NCBI GenBank assembly: GCA_913775305.1
Contig: CAJYIY010000118.1
Coordinates: 59,260-123,259 of the forward strand
Reading direction: 5' to 3'
Origin: an uncultured Erwinia sp.
GTDB lineage: Bacteria; Pseudomonadota; Gammaproteobacteria; Enterobacterales; Enterobacteriaceae
DNA: 64,000 bases
Shown here: positions 15,061 to 25,665 of the stretch, in pieces
Position numbering within the stretch: the stretch's first letter is position 1
Layout of the letters: each line of letters begins with the position of its first letter
Position numbers and translations under genes: made by a program
The notes under the pieces: generated by a model
What the model saw: the letters and a program-made list of their open reading frames with translations, nothing else
Database searches by the model: none
What the model was told of the DNA's origin: nothing

Positions 15061-15555
15061 ATGGTCACTTTCCAGACTAACCACGGCAACATCGTCATCA
15101 AAACTTTCGATGACAAAGCGCCCGCTACCGTAAAAAACTTCCTGGAGTACTGCCGTGAAGGTTTCTACGACAACACCATTTTTCACCGTGTAATCAATGG
15201 CTTCATGATTCAGGGCGGCGGTTTCGAACCCGGCATGAAGCAGAAGAACACCAAAGATGAGATCCGCAACGAAGCGAATAACGGCCTGAAAAACACCAAG
15301 GGCACCCTGGCGATGGCGCGTACTCAGGCTCCTCACTCTGCTACCGCACAGTTCTTTATTAACGTTGCCGATAACGACTTCCTGAACTTCCGCGACGAAA
15401 GCCTGCAGGGCTGGGGTTACTGCGTGTTCGCTGAAGTGGTTGAAGGGATGGACGTGGTTGACAAGATTAAAGCCGTATCTACCGGCCGCAGCGGTATGCA
15501 CCAGGATGTGCCAAAAGACGACGTGATTATCCAGAAAGTCACCGTTAGCGAATAA
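15061..15555 (+). CDS. ppiB: Peptidyl-prolyl cis-trans isomerase B
   Basis: A 164-residue cytoplasmic cyclophilin that speeds proline isomerisation. Core motifs [19 protein letters not shown] and [18 protein letters not shown] contain the active-site Arg, Phe, Gln and Phe residues. AGGATGAGAAT precedes the start. Its stop shares one base with the lpxH start. Confidence 0.97.
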   Translation: MVTFQTNHGNIVIKTFDDKAPATVKNFLEYCREGFYDNTIFHRVINGFMIQGGGFEPGMKQKNTKDEIRNEANNGLKNTKGTLAMARTQAPHSATAQFFINVADNDFLNFRDESLQGWGYCVFAEVVEGMDVVDKIKAVSTGRSGMHQDVPKDDVIIQKVTVSE

Positions 15556-16271
15556 TGTCGCATACGCTGTTTATCGCAGATATCCATCTGTGTGTTGAAG
15601 AACCGGCAATCACTGCCGGTTTTCTTCATTTTCTACGTTGTGAAGCACAGCAGGCTGATGCCCTCTATATCCTCGGCGACCTGTTCGAAGCCTGGATTGG
15701 CGATGACGATCCAAACCCGCTGCATGAGGAAGTCGCACAGGCTCTGCGCCAGCTCACCATCCCCCGCTTCTTTATTCACGGCAACCGCGATTTCCTGCTT
15801 GGCAAACGCTTTGCCCGCGCCGCAGGTCTGACCCTGCTGCCGGAAGAGCAGCTGCTGGAATTGTACGGCAGACGCGTGCTGATTATGCACGGCGACACGC
15901 TCTGTACCGATGATGCAGCCTATCAGCGCTTCCGTGCCAGAGTGCATCAGCCATGGCTGCAAAAACTGTTCCTGGCCCTGCCGCTTTCTCTGCGCCAGCG
16001 TATTGCGGTGAAAATGCGGGCCGGAAGTCAACAGGCCAACAGCAGCAAAGAGATGGCGATTATGGATGTCAACCCGCAGGCCGTAGCAGCGGCAATGCAT
16101 CGCCATCAGGCCCCGTTACTGATCCACGGCCATACCCATCGCCCGGCGGTACACCAGCTGGTCGTGGATGGCGAACCAGCCGAAAGGATCGTTCTCGGCG
16201 CCTGGCATGAACAGGGGTCAATGATCAAAGTCAGCCCGGAAGAGACAACGCTGATTTCCTTCCCGTTCTGA
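15555..16271 (+). CDS. lpxH: LpxH, UDP-2,3-diacylglucosamine hydrolase
   Basis: LpxH makes lipid X from UDP-2,3-diacylglucosamine at the inner membrane surface in lipid A synthesis. The 238-residue protein is a calcineurin-like phosphoesterase with metal ligands in [36 protein letters not shown] and [10 protein letters not shown]. It overlaps ppiB by one base, giving a two-gene unit. Confidence 0.97.
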   Translation: MSHTLFIADIHLCVEEPAITAGFLHFLRCEAQQADALYILGDLFEAWIGDDDPNPLHEEVAQALRQLTIPRFFIHGNRDFLLGKRFARAAGLTLLPEEQLLELYGRRVLIMHGDTLCTDDAAYQRFRARVHQPWLQKLFLALPLSLRQRIAVKMRAGSQQANSSKEMAIMDVNPQAVAAAMHRHQAPLLIHGHTHRPAVHQLVVDGEPAERIVLGAWHEQGSMIKVSPEETTLISFPF

Positions 16272-16307
16272 ATCAAAACATTGTTCTGAGCAGCGGCGAT
16301 AATCGCT

Positions 16308-16323
16308 ACGCAACCGTTTTCCT
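16308..16323. promoter_or_regulatory. PurR operator of purEK
   Basis: ACGCAACCGTTTTCCT closely matches the PurR consensus (ACGCAAACGTTTGCGT) and, as far as I recall, is the same as the E. coli purE operator. It lies about 95 bases upstream of the purE start. Purine-repressed transcription of purEK by PurR with hypoxanthine or guanine is expected. Confidence 0.85.
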
Positions 16324-16416
16324 CGCCGCAGACTCATGCTATTCTCTCTGCCCTTCCCATCGGGTAACCACAGGGTTATCACGGTGACGTTTTACAATCA
16401 CAGGAGTCAGCCCCGC

Positions 16417-16926
16417 ATGTCATCTAACGCCGCACAGGCCCGCATCGCTGTTGTTATGGGTTCCAAAAGTGACTGGGCAACCATGCAGTTTGCAGCGGAA
16501 ATCCTCACCAGCCTGGACGTCCCCTTCCACTGTGAAGTGGTCTCTGCCCACCGTACCCCGGACAAGCTGTTCAGCTTTGCCGAACAGGCGGCGGATAACG
16601 GCTATCAGGTGATTATTGCAGGCGCCGGCGGCGCGGCCCACCTGCCAGGCATGCTGGCGGCAAAAACGCTGGTTCCGGTACTGGGCGTGCCGGTGCAGAG
16701 CGCGGCGCTGAGCGGCGTCGACAGCCTGTATTCTATCGTGCAGATGCCGCGCGGTATTCCGGTTGGAACGCTGGCGATCGGGAAAGCCGGTGCAGCCAAC
16801 GCTGCGCTGCTGGCGGCGCAGATCCTTGCCCTGCACGATACCGGGCTGGCAACACGCCTGGCGGCATGGCGTCAGTCCCAGACCGATGAGGTGCTGAACA
16901 ACCCGGATCCGCGGGGTGATGCATGA
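16417..16926 (+). CDS. purE: PurE, N5-CAIR mutase
   Basis: PurE rearranges N5-carboxyaminoimidazole ribonucleotide to CAIR in purine synthesis. The 169-residue protein (E. coli length) has [18 protein letters not shown], the catalytic His in [15 protein letters not shown], and [17 protein letters not shown] 16417 follows CAGGAGTCAG; longer frames upstream lack this. The end overlaps purK by four bases. Confidence 0.98.
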   Translation: MSSNAAQARIAVVMGSKSDWATMQFAAEILTSLDVPFHCEVVSAHRTPDKLFSFAEQAADNGYQVIIAGAGGAAHLPGMLAAKTLVPVLGVPVQSAALSGVDSLYSIVQMPRGIPVGTLAIGKAGAANAALLAAQILALHDTGLATRLAAWRQSQTDEVLNNPDPRGDA

Positions 16927-17990
16927 AACCAGTTTGCGTATTAGGCAACGGACAGCTGGGGCGCATGCTGCGCCAGGCGGGAGAGCCACTGGGGATCGCC
17001 GTTTATCCCGTCGGTCTGGATGCGGAACCGGAATCGCTGCCGATCGCCGCCAGCGTCATTACCGCGGAAATTGAACGCTGGCCGGAAACGGCACTGACTC
17101 GCGAACTGGCAGGCCACAACGCATTCGTCAACCGCGATATTTTCCCGGAACTGGCCGATCGCCTGACGCAAAAGCAGTTGCTTGACCGGCTGGGGCTGGC
17201 TACCGCTCCGTGGCAGCTGCTCTCCTCGGCGGACCAGTGGCCGCAGGTGTTTACCACACTCGGTGAACTGGCGATTGTGAAGCGCCGCACCGGTGGCTAC
17301 GACGGTCGCGGTCAGTGGCGCCTGCGGGCGAACGAAACCGGCTCGCTGCCGGAAGCGTGCTACGGCGAGTGCATCGTTGAGCGCGGAATTGACTTCTCCG
17401 GCGAAGTCTCGCTGGTGGGTGCGCGCGGACACGATGGCCGCACGGTGTTCTACCCACTGACCCACAACCTGCATCAGGACGGTATTCTGCGCACCAGCGT
17501 GATGCTGCCCGAAGTCAACGCTGCCCACCAGCAGCAGGCCGAGCAGATGCTGTCGGCGATCATGAACGCGCTGAACTACGTTGGCGTGATGGCGATGGAG
17601 TGCTTTGTGGTACCGGAAGGTCTGCTGATTAACGAGCTGGCCCCACGCGTACACAACAGCGGCCACTGGACGCAAAACGGCGCATCGATCAGCCAGTTTG
17701 AGCTGCACCTGCGGGCGATCCTCGATCTGCCGCTGCCGGTGCCGGTCGTCAGCAGCCCGGCGGTGATGGTGAATCTGATCGGCACCGGGGTGAATCTGGA
17801 CTGGCTTCAGCAACCGCTGGTACATCTGCACTGGTACGATAAAGAAGTACGCCCGGGCCGTAAAGTTGGCCACCTGAACCTGTCCGACGTCAGCAGCGCG
17901 GCACTCAGTGACGCGCTGCGTGCGCTGGTTCCCATGCTGCCGGAAGAGTATGCCAGTGGCATAGCCTGGGCGGTTGAAAAGCTGGATTGA
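16923..17990 (+). CDS. purK: PurK, N5-CAIR synthetase
   Basis: PurK makes N5-CAIR from AIR, bicarbonate and ATP. The 355-residue ATP-grasp enzyme has the N-terminal [19 protein letters not shown] nucleotide-fold segment, the ATP-grasp loop [15 protein letters not shown], and [16 protein letters not shown] with metal and substrate residues. ATGA overlap with purE indicates coupled translation. A strong bidirectional terminator follows. Confidence 0.98.
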   Translation: MKPVCVLGNGQLGRMLRQAGEPLGIAVYPVGLDAEPESLPIAASVITAEIERWPETALTRELAGHNAFVNRDIFPELADRLTQKQLLDRLGLATAPWQLLSSADQWPQVFTTLGELAIVKRRTGGYDGRGQWRLRANETGSLPEACYGECIVERGIDFSGEVSLVGARGHDGRTVFYPLTHNLHQDGILRTSVMLPEVNAAHQQQAEQMLSAIMNALNYVGVMAMECFVVPEGLLINELAPRVHNSGHWTQNGASISQFELHLRAILDLPLPVPVVSSPAVMVNLIGTGVNLDWLQQPLVHLHWYDKEVRPGRKVGHLNLSDVSSAALSDALRALVPMLPEEYASGIAWAVEKLD

Positions 17991-18010
17991 CGGCTTGCTG
18001 CCGCGTTAAG

Positions 18011-18040
18011 AAAAACGGACCTGCCCGGGTCCGTTTTTTT
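18011..18040. terminator. Bidirectional intrinsic terminator
   Basis: ACGGACC (18015-18021) and GGTCCGT (18028-18034) form a stem flanked by A-run and T-run on the two sides. It sits between convergent purK and ybbP and can serve both strands. Confidence 0.9.
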
Positions 18041-18077
18041 ATGGCTACGCTTCTTTCACCACCGTTTCCAACGCCGC

Positions 18078-20495
18078 TTATCCGGCCTCATAACTCCTGA
18101 ACAACGCCTTGCCCTGCAACAACCGCACGCCCAGCCAGCCGCCGCAGAGGGAAAGCAGCAGCGCACCGGTCAGCGGCAGCACCAGCCACAGCACGAAATC
18201 CGGCTGCCACGGGAAGTCGAAGACTTTCCGCTGTAATCCCCACAGCGCGGCTTCCGCACCGATTGCCGCCGCCACGCCGGACACCCCACCCAGCAGCGCG
18301 AACTCGCACCACAGCGTGCCGCGCAGCAGCTTTTTACCGGCACCCAGCGTGCGATACACCACCAGCTCCTGTCGTCGCTGGCGCATACCCACCTGGATCT
18401 GCGCCAGCAGCAGCAGCACCCCGCAGGCCGTCACCAGTACCACCATAATTTCCAGCGCCTGACTCACCTGCGACAGTACCTGGCCGATTTGCCGCAGAAT
18501 ACTGCCAATATCCAGCAGGCTCAGGGTGGGGAATTCGCGGTTAAGCTGCACCAGCAGCGCGTTGTTATTGTCCAGGCGGAAGCTGGTCAGCCAGGTCTGC
18601 GGCTGTGCGTCCAGCGCCCCCGGCGGGAAGATAAAGAAGAAGTTTGGCTTCAGGCTCTCCCAGTCCACCTTACGCAGACTACTGATTTTCGCCGTAAAGT
18701 CCTGGGTATCGCCGGTAAAGGTCAGCGTGTCGCCCAGCTTCACGCCCAGCCGCTCCGCCAGCCCCTCCTCCATGGAGACCTCCCCGGCTTTTGGTGGCCA
18801 GCTGCCCGCCGTCAGCGGATTATGATCCGGCCGATCGCGCTGCCAGGTCAGGTTCAGCTCACGGTTAAGCGATTCATCCCGCTTTGGATCGACTGCCTGC
18901 TGGTTGATGCCGGTCAGACGCACGCGGGCCACCGGATAGAACGCTTCCGGCTTCACCTGATGCTGTTCAAGGAAAGTCTTTACCTGCGGCACCTGCTGTG
19001 CGGTCAGGTTCAGCAGAAAGTAGTTCGGGCTTCCCGGCGGCAGCTGCTGCTGCCAGCGATCGAGCAGATCGCCGCGCATCACCAGCAGCAGCGCCAGCAG
19101 CATAAACGACAGAGAAAACGCCGCCAGCTGGCTTAATGTGGTCCACGGCTGGCGCAGCAGCCGGTTAATCGCCAGGCGAAATGCCAGATTGCGCAGGGTC
19201 AGCCGGCGCAGCAGTAGCAGACTGCCCCAGCCGACCGCGCCAAGCAGCAGCGACAGCAGCACAATTCCCGCCATCAGCGCCCACAGCAGCGTGCTGCCGC
19301 CGACCAGCAGCGCCAGCAGCCCTACCACCACCAGCGCCATCAGCGGCAGATAGATTTTCAGCGGCCAGAGAGTTGCCACCGCGTCGCGCCGCAGTACGCG
19401 CAGCGGCTGGGTCGCCAGCAGCAGGCGATAGGGACGCAGACCAACCAGCAGCGAAATCACAAACAGCGAGCCTATCGCCCACAGCCACGGCCAGCCGCTG
19501 GCTGCCGGTAATTCACCGGGCAGCACCGGGCGCAGCATGCGCAACAGCAATGCCTCAAATCCGATGCCGATGACGCCACCGCAGAGTGCCGCCAGCAGTA
19601 GCACCGCCAGCCACTGTCCCACGATCAGTTTACGTAACGCCCGACGGTTAGCCCCCAGGGTCTTCAGTACCGCCACCAGATCGTAACGGCTGCGGCAGTA
19701 GTGGCTCATCGCCACCGCCACAGCGGCAATCGCCAGCATCAGCGTCAGCAGCGCCGACAGCAGCAGGAACTGCTGGGCACGCTGCATGGATTTACCCAGC
19801 GCATCGTCTGAATTCTCCACGCTGATCCAACGCTGGTCCGCCGTCAGTCGCGAGGCGATCCAGCGGTCAAAACGGGCCAAATCCTGCGGACTTCCGGCAA
19901 ATTTGTAATTCCACGTCAGCCGGCTGCCCGGCTGGACTGCGCCGGTTTTCTCCACGTCAGCCAGGTTCATCAACAGCCGCGGTGCGGTCTGAAACGGATT
20001 AAATCCGGCATCCGGTTCCTGAATCACCTCACCGGCGATCCGCAGCGTGGTATCACCGACATCAAGCTCATCACCGCTTTTCCGATCGAGCAGCGCCAGC
20101 AGTCGGGGGGCGGCCAGCACGGTGCCTACCGTCGGTTTTAATCCGGTCGGTTCGGTGGTGAGCTGGCCGAACATCGGCCAGGCATCATCCACCGCCTTCA
20201 CCGACGCCAGCTGTGGCGTCTCCCCGGCAAAGGTCATGGTCATAAAGGTCAACTGGCGCCCTACCCGTAACCCTTCGCTGCGCGCCTGCGCCAGCCATTC
20301 AGCAGGCACCTCGCGGGCGCTGCGCAGGGTACGGTCGCCCGCCATAAAGTCGCGGCTTTGCTGAGTTAACCCTTTTTCCATGCGATCGCTGAGCGAACCC
20401 AGCGCCAGCACGCAGGCCACCGCCAGCGTCAGCGCCAGCCAGACAATCAGCAGCGAGGGCGATTTCCACTCGCGCCAGAACCAGCGACCGATCAT
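18078..20495 (-). CDS. ybbP: YbbP, ABC exporter permease
   Basis: A large inner-membrane permease of the FtsX/MacB type, 805 residues from the ATG at 20495. One transmembrane helix near the start ([20 protein letters not shown]) is followed by a periplasmic domain, a block of several helices from about residue 250, a second large domain, and three helices at the C-terminus. The start forms an ATGA overlap with the ybbA stop; a frame extending to 20507 lacks its own site. With YbbA it forms a putative exporter whose substrate is unknown, conserved beside tesA. Confidence 0.93.
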   Translation of the reverse strand: MIGRWFWREWKSPSLLIVWLALTLAVACVLALGSLSDRMEKGLTQQSRDFMAGDRTLRSAREVPAEWLAQARSEGLRVGRQLTFMTMTFAGETPQLASVKAVDDAWPMFGQLTTEPTGLKPTVGTVLAAPRLLALLDRKSGDELDVGDTTLRIAGEVIQEPDAGFNPFQTAPRLLMNLADVEKTGAVQPGSRLTWNYKFAGSPQDLARFDRWIASRLTADQRWISVENSDDALGKSMQRAQQFLLLSALLTLMLAIAAVAVAMSHYCRSRYDLVAVLKTLGANRRALRKLIVGQWLAVLLLAALCGGVIGIGFEALLLRMLRPVLPGELPAASGWPWLWAIGSLFVISLLVGLRPYRLLLATQPLRVLRRDAVATLWPLKIYLPLMALVVVGLLALLVGGSTLLWALMAGIVLLSLLLGAVGWGSLLLLRRLTLRNLAFRLAINRLLRQPWTTLSQLAAFSLSFMLLALLLVMRGDLLDRWQQQLPPGSPNYFLLNLTAQQVPQVKTFLEQHQVKPEAFYPVARVRLTGINQQAVDPKRDESLNRELNLTWQRDRPDHNPLTAGSWPPKAGEVSMEEGLAERLGVKLGDTLTFTGDTQDFTAKISSLRKVDWESLKPNFFFIFPPGALDAQPQTWLTSFRLDNNNALLVQLNREFPTLSLLDIGSILRQIGQVLSQVSQALEIMVVLVTACGVLLLLAQIQVGMRQRRQELVVYRTLGAGKKLLRGTLWCEFALLGGVSGVAAAIGAEAALWGLQRKVFDFPWQPDFVLWLVLPLTGALLLSLCGGWLGVRLLQGKALFRSYEAG

Positions 20496-21178
20496 GATTC
20501 CTCCCACAGCTTGCCATCGCGCAGACGGAGGCGACGACCGCAGCGGGCCGCCAGCTGCTCATCGTGCGTCACCAGCACCAGGGTGGTACCAAAATCGCGG
20601 TTCATGGAAAACAGCAGATCGGCGATGCGATCGCCGGTTTTGCGATCCAGGTTGCCGGTCGGTTCATCGGCAAACAGCAGCGGCGGGCGGCCGTTAAAGG
20701 CGCGGGCCAGCGCCACGCGCTGCTGTTCGCCGCCGGAAAGCTGGGCAGGAAGATGGCTGAGCCGCTGGCCAAGCCCGAGCTGCTCCAGCAGCTGCGTCGC
20801 CCGATCGCGGCTCTGGCGATCGCTCTCACCGCGCAGCAGCGCCGGGAGCTGCACGTTCTCCACGGCATTCAGCGTCGGTACCAGCATAAACGACTGAAAA
20901 ACGAAGCCGACATGTTTCGCCCTCAGTTCTGCCCGCTGCTCTTCGTCCATCTTATGCAGCGGCTGGCCAAGCATCATCACCTCCCCTTCGCTGCCGTCGT
21001 CCAGTCCGGCAAGAATACCGAGCAGCGTGGATTTCCCTGAACCTGATTCGCCGATCAGCGCAATAGTTTCAGCCGGTTTGACAACCAGCTCAACTCCGGT
21101 AAGGATGGAAAGCTGATGCTCACCCTGACCGACGGACTTACTAAGACGATGAACTTCAAGAATGTTTTCCGCTGGCAT
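20492..21178 (-). CDS. ybbA: YbbA, ABC exporter ATPase
   Basis: A 228-residue LolD/MacB-type ATPase energising YbbP. Walker A is [20 protein letters not shown], the Q-loop [10 protein letters not shown], the signature [15 protein letters not shown], Walker [13 protein letters not shown], and the switch His VTHDEQLA. Its 5' end overlaps divergent tesA by 30 bases, an arrangement also seen in E. coli. Confidence 0.96.
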   Translation of the reverse strand: MPAENILEVHRLSKSVGQGEHQLSILTGVELVVKPAETIALIGESGSGKSTLLGILAGLDDGSEGEVMMLGQPLHKMDEEQRAELRAKHVGFVFQSFMLVPTLNAVENVQLPALLRGESDRQSRDRATQLLEQLGLGQRLSHLPAQLSGGEQQRVALARAFNGRPPLLFADEPTGNLDRKTGDRIADLLFSMNRDFGTTLVLVTHDEQLAARCGRRLRLRDGKLWEES

Positions 21179-21799
21179 TTTCCTTTCCTGTTGCTGTTGG
21201 CTTTCATGACGCTGCGTGCGACGGCGGCAGAGACGCTGCTGGTGCTGGGCGACAGCCTCAGCGCCGGTTATCGGATGTCCGCCAGCGCCGCATGGCCTGC
21301 GTTACTGAATGATAAGTGGCAAAAATCACCCGCTGTGATTAACGGTAGCATAAGCGGTGACACCGCAGCACAGGGGGTGGCACGCCTGCCCGCTTTACTG
21401 AAACAGCATCAGCCCCGCTGGGTGCTGATTGAGCTGGGTGGCAATGACGGTCTGCGCGGCTTTCCCCCTGAACAGCTGAAGCAGGAGCTGGACAGCGCAA
21501 TTCAGCAGGTGAAAGCCGCCGGGGCGCAGCCGCTGCTGATGCAGATTCGCCTGCCCGCCAACTATGGCCGCCGCTATACTGAATCGTTTGCCGCTGTCTA
21601 TCCGCAGCTGGCGGAACGCAACGGCATCCCGCTGGTACCGTTCTTTATGGAACAGGTGTATCTGAAACCGGAATGGATGCAGGATGACGGTATTCATCCG
21701 GCTCCCGCCGCGCAGTCGTTTATTGCCGATTTGATGGCAAAACAGCTCGCGCCTTTAGTTAACCATGAGTCACCCGACCGGGAACGCCCTGACAGGTAA
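21149..21799 (+). CDS. tesA: TesA, thioesterase I / lysophospholipase L1
   Basis: A periplasmic SGNH hydrolase cleaving acyl-CoA thioesters, lysophospholipids and some esters. The signal peptide runs to about residue 27 ([17 protein letters not shown]). Motifs are GDSLSAGYRMSASAAWP (catalytic Ser), GGNDGLRG (Asn) and DDGIHP (Asp and His). ATG 21149 aligns with the E. coli start; the longer frame from 21116 lies inside ybbA. The mature length is a little longer than E. coli, with the tail SPDRERPDR. Confidence 0.96.
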   Translation: MNFKNVFRWHFPFLLLLAFMTLRATAAETLLVLGDSLSAGYRMSASAAWPALLNDKWQKSPAVINGSISGDTAAQGVARLPALLKQHQPRWVLIELGGNDGLRGFPPEQLKQELDSAIQQVKAAGAQPLLMQIRLPANYGRRYTESFAAVYPQLAERNGIPLVPFFMEQVYLKPEWMQDDGIHPAPAAQSFIADLMAKQLAPLVNHESPDRERPDR

Positions 21800-21923
21800 A
21801 GTTATGCAAAAATATCTATAAATAAAAAAAATATCATTTAAAAACAACAAATTAGAACGGAAAAATGGAGTGATCGGCGGCAAAATGGCGACGTCGATTT
21901 ACTCTACTATCAAATATAAAAAT

Positions 21924-22520
21924 TTATCTTCGTAAGGTGACGTTCAGGCAATAGGAAAGCTTTTCTTTTAAATTATGACCGCGAATATCTTTTTTAGCTT
22001 GCACGTTCAACATCTCCAAGAATTCTAATGAAGCACCCTTAAGCTTTTCTGAATGCCAGTAATAAACACTTCTAATACCCTCTTCATCCTCCCCATCTAA
22101 CTCCTCGAAATCTATGTAATAAAATTCATGTGCCTTAGAAAGGTAATCTTTAACCAATTTACTAAATTCAATGCTGAAATACATAGATTGAGAATTGCTC
22201 GTAGAAATCAATTCACGAATCGCAGATTCGAATATTTCGCAATCATTAACCAGTCCCTTTTCAGACTGATAAATAACTCATTGTTTTTTATCAGCAAGTC
22301 CAAAAAAAGATATAGTCTCAATGGATGTAAGAACAATGGAATAATTTTTTAATGTTGCATCCCAAAACTTTTCTTTTTTATATTTACTAAACCCCCAGCG
22401 AGTACCCATCCATGCTCCTGCAAATGCGATTAATGCTGGAAGAAGCTTTCCAAGCCATTCATAATAAATCATCCAATACCCCATAATTTCGAAAAAATGA
22501 AATTTTAAATCAATAAACAT
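21924..22520 (-). pseudogene. Membrane-anchored protein gene interrupted by in-frame TGA
   Basis: Two minus-strand frames (22520-22278 and 22211-21924) lie in the same register. They are separated only by a TGA at 22280-22278, after which 22 sense codons lead into the second frame with no good start signal. Read through, the gene encodes about 198 residues: an N-terminal membrane helix (LGKLLPALIAFAGAWMG) and a charged helical cytoplasmic part. I recognise no family. The segment is AT-rich unlike tesA. It may be a recently inactivated gene, or two short genes. Confidence 0.5.
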
Positions 22521-22677
22521 GTTAATGTTTTTTCATGAAGATTCACAACAAACCTTATAATTATTTCTTTAAAAAACCCTCATAAAAGTTATTTTGCAAA
22601 CACGATAAATATTAGCCACTAGAATCAGCAGCTAATTCTCAAAAACATGTAAATATTATTAAAATCATCAAATACTA

Positions 22678-23286
22678 CTATGATACAAGATGTTCTATTG
22701 CATCACCACAGGACTCAAGGAAATTAGTATTATCTGATACTATCTGCGAGTCAATTGACTGCTTAATATGAGTTACAGGATCTAGGTCTGCCTCATGTAC
22801 TATTGCATTTCTGCGAATGGCTATAAGTTTCAATTTTCTTTTTGCATCCGAATCTGACATCCCGAGCAGTTGGGATATCTTAACCCACTTGTGACTTTCC
22901 TCCCATATATAAGATAATCCATCAGCAACTTTTCCAGGCTCTTGATACGAAATTGTTTTAAATTTATTAAGCATTGCGTCACGAAAGAAATACTCGGCCG
23001 GTGGTATTGTTGCATTCTTCATTCTGATATAAGTATCCATTGTAAGCACCTCGCTCAAGTATTTCGGAGTGGGCGCCCTCCCCCCCAAATAAATATCAAC
23101 AACACCATCTAAGATTAAATCATGCATTAGTTTATCAAAAGCACTAACACTATATACCAACTGAGCTCTTAAAATATCATCATGCGATATTGGCAAAGGC
23201 ACGTTATTCAGAAGAAAGTTGTGCAATGCGGACAACTGTTTTGCCTCCCCGATGTTCCTCTTAAATACCGTGTGCGCTCTAGACAT
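22678..23286 (-). CDS. HEPN-domain protein (RiboL-PSP-HEPN-like)
   Basis: A 202-residue soluble helical protein. It carries the HEPN signature R-x4-H as RRNAIVHEADLDP (Arg159, His164) in a C-terminal helix, and an N-terminal NVPLPISHDDILRAQLVYSV region followed by SAFDKLMHDLILDG, typical of RiboL-PSP-HEPN proteins. HEPN domains are often metal-independent RNases in toxin and defence systems. Its start overlaps the ParA-like gene by eight bases, so the two are surely coexpressed. Nuclease activity is an inference. Confidence 0.75.
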   Translation of the reverse strand: MSRAHTVFKRNIGEAKQLSALHNFLLNNVPLPISHDDILRAQLVYSVSAFDKLMHDLILDGVVDIYLGGRAPTPKYLSEVLTMDTYIRMKNATIPPAEYFFRDAMLNKFKTISYQEPGKVADGLSYIWEESHKWVKISQLLGMSDSDAKRKLKLIAIRRNAIVHEADLDPVTHIKQSIDSQIVSDNTNFLESCGDAIEHLVS

Positions 23287-24310
23287 TATTGAGCACCCTG
23301 ACCATTAATTCAGCTATCTGCTCAAATTTACCTTTGAAAATATCCCTTTTGTTAGACATTTGTTCAAGCACAGGCCCGGTCTCATGAATTTCCGCATCTA
23401 ATAGGTCATAAACCGGGACTTCTGCTTCATATGATTTTGGCAGTAACCCCTGAAAATCTGGAATTTCTGCTAAGCAAAAATCATCATCGACGAGTTCTTG
23501 AGGATATTGATTAACATTTAGCGCCATGTCAGCAGACAATAGTGCAGGCATTAAATCATCTTTAATCTTTCTTTTTATCTCAGCAATGTTATCTCTGTAA
23601 GGTCTAGCCGCCCTTCCTTTTCTTATATTGAAGCGTTGAATTAGCATCCCTAAAAACTTAGTATTAGAAACTCTTAGTGGGTATGCACTATCTTCGAAAA
23701 ACTCTAAATTACTATTCTTCCAATCATTCCATCTTGGCAATACCTCTTTCAAAGTATCAATAGCCATAATGGAGAATGGATCAGGATTGGTAGGTATTAT
23801 GAATGAATCGGCACTGAGGAATAGATTCTGATTAATCGAACTTAAACCGGGGTTAAGATCGATAAGTGTATAATCAATGTTATAACGCTCTTCAGTTAAT
23901 CTTATTAGCTCTGAGAATGCACCAGGTAAGTTTTGGAGAGTTGCCAAAGCGTTTCCGGAAGTCTGTGCGAAAGTTAGTGATGCTTCATAGGCTGACAGAT
24001 TGGCATGACCGGCCAGCAAAAATAAATTTGGTGCTCTAGCTGGAGAAACACAATTTACTGCTGAAATTGGTTGTGGCTTACCTTTAAAAGCAACTTCAAC
24101 GCCATCTTTCAAGTTTTGGTTTTTTGTAATTGGATCAGAGTAATACTCTTCGAATCTCTCACCTAAAATCAAGCTAGTCAAATTACATTGTGGGTCACCA
24201 TCAACAACTAGAACTCTGCTGGTTTTAGATAGCATCCAACCAATATTGTAAACGGAAGTTGTTTTACTGACTCCGCCTTTATGATTAAAGAAAACGATAC
24301 GTTTAGACAT
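23279..24310 (-). CDS. ParA/MinD-like ATPase
   Basis: A 343-residue P-loop ATPase of the ParA (AAA_31) group. The deviant Walker A is FFNHKGGVSKTTSVYNIGWM (Lys11 and Lys16), followed by VLVVDGDPQCNLTS and YTLIDLNPGLSSIN, with a long C-terminal extension of about 130 residues. There is no parB or centromere-like repeat beside it, so plasmid partition is unlikely. It is the first gene of a two-gene unit with the HEPN protein. Codon use and base composition are AT-rich compared with flanking core genes, indicating transfer. Confidence 0.88.
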   Translation of the reverse strand: MSKRIVFFNHKGGVSKTTSVYNIGWMLSKTSRVLVVDGDPQCNLTSLILGERFEEYYSDPITKNQNLKDGVEVAFKGKPQPISAVNCVSPARAPNLFLLAGHANLSAYEASLTFAQTSGNALATLQNLPGAFSELIRLTEERYNIDYTLIDLNPGLSSINQNLFLSADSFIIPTNPDPFSIMAIDTLKEVLPRWNDWKNSNLEFFEDSAYPLRVSNTKFLGMLIQRFNIRKGRAARPYRDNIAEIKRKIKDDLMPALLSADMALNVNQYPQELVDDDFCLAEIPDFQGLLPKSYEAEVPVYDLLDAEIHETGPVLEQMSNKRDIFKGKFEQIAELMVRVLNNV

Positions 24311-24894
24311 TTTTAACCTTTATTTAATTTGTGTGTAATCAGAATATTAATTTCAAGTCATTGACAGTGTCTAGAAATGAAACTGATTGTTTTTTTTCGA
24401 TAGTAAAATCATAAAGTTAAGTATACCACGTTATCCAGAATCAAAAAAACGCCCAACGATAACAAAAAAAACACTTATTATTCATTAAGTTACAAAAAAA
24501 CCTCATATCAAAGACAAAAAAAAACTGAAATTTACTGAAATTCTTTTCAATCTTTTCAGTTGGTAGTTTCTCGCTGAACCCCAGTATCGACGCGGGCTGG
24601 CGATATCGTTTGTAGAAAACTCAAACTGAAAAATTTTTATGATGCGAAACTTGCAGGCGGGTGCGGTGTAGCGCCGTTTTGGTCAGTTGACGTGATTTTG
24701 TCTGCGCCTCAGCGTCAGCCTGTGCAACGCTGTTCATACGATCTGTTTGGCTGAAGGGCTTTCGTGGTTAGATTTCTGCGGCCCGCTATGGCCGTTCTGT
24801 GCGGTCTGATGAGGGGCATAAAAAAACCCGCACGCGGCGGGTTATGTCAGGTGGGTAGGTATAGCTATCCAATTATCGGAGAATATTTCCCGTT
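24311..24894. other. Long non-coding interval in the tesA-ybbO island
   Basis: The left half is AT-rich and should hold the promoter of the leftward ParA/HEPN unit; AACTGAAA (24523-24530) and TTTCAGTT (24554-24561) form an inverted repeat. The right half has higher GC and looks like decayed phage DNA. A 38-codon minus-strand frame (24741 down to 24625) is the only coding possibility I see. A terminator lies at 24819-24843. Confidence 0.6.
24819..24843 (-). terminator. Intrinsic terminator after baseplate remnant
   Basis: On the minus strand AACCCGC-CGCGT-GCGGGTT is followed by a T-run (A24819-24826 on plus). It ends transcription from the leftward phage tail fragment. Confidence 0.85.
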
Positions 24895-25665
24895 CTACGC
24901 GGTTGCCGTGCTGCCGTGAGCAGCGATTTCGCCGCTGTTGTTCGGGTTGCCGGTGCCGGGGTGCGAATGGCTGGCCAGCGTATCGGCCAGTGATTTAACA
25001 AGGTCCAGCGTATCCAGCAGACACTGTGCAATATTCACCTGCCCGGACCCGATCCATACCACCGGCGCGATGATGTCCTGCCTGGCCCCCGCGATGCTTT
25101 TGCGCAGCTGGCCAATCTGCTCTGACAGGCTCCCGGCAATCTCTTCCTGCACGTCACCACTCACTGCAGCCAGCCTGTTACCCTTCACCGCCTGACTGAA
25201 ATCACCGGCGCTGACCTGCTGGATTGCACCGGCCATCAGCGAGTGAATGCCGATAACCGTTGTTTTGTCCGCTGCTTTCACGGTCGTTTCCCGGCTGACC
25301 AGCTCCCGCGTTTCCGTGTCGGCGGTGACGTTCCGCGTCATGGATGATTCGCTGATCGTCTGGTCAGTCTGGCGCACCCAGTCGCCCGCCTGGGTGATGC
25401 GTTGTGATACTCCCTCTCGCTGCTGTTGCAGCTGCTCACCCGGCTGGATATCCGGCAGGCTGTGACCGTCTGCCATAGTCTGCCGGATAAACGGCTTATC
25501 AGCGCGCCCGCCGGTGAATCCCATTTCAACCAGCGTCCCCACCGGCGGATACTGGAACATGCCTGAATCATGCCCGGCCATTGGCACCGGTAGCGGGACA
25601 GCGGAATACACCGGCGTTTCGCCGTCCGGGTTGCCGTCCGCGTCCAGCAGCTGCACCATAACCAA
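24895..25665 (-). pseudogene. Phage baseplate/spike protein, 5'-truncated
   Basis: The frame encodes 256 residues resembling the C-terminal part of gp45/gpV-like baseplate spike proteins. It begins inside an OB-fold-like segment (VQLLDADGNPDGETPVYSAV, then PPVGTLVEMGFTGGRADKPF). A beta-helical middle and a C-terminal SHSHPGTGNPNNSGE metal-binding tip follow. No start signal or N-terminal region is present. The sequence breaks off near 25663, where unrelated integrase sequence on the other strand starts. It is a scar of a lost prophage. Confidence 0.75.

Noticed and set aside
16941..17873. 310-codon minus-strand frame inside purK
   Set aside because: Antisense shadow of purK; no similarity or start signal.
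22278..22300. Programmed frameshift at the A6-C run before the TGA of the split membrane-protein gene
   Set aside because: The run is in the wrong register for an A AAA AAC slip, and the two frames are already in the same register.
23279..24310. Plasmid-type partition locus
   Set aside because: There is no parB, no iterated centromere sequence and no replication gene; the partner is a HEPN protein.
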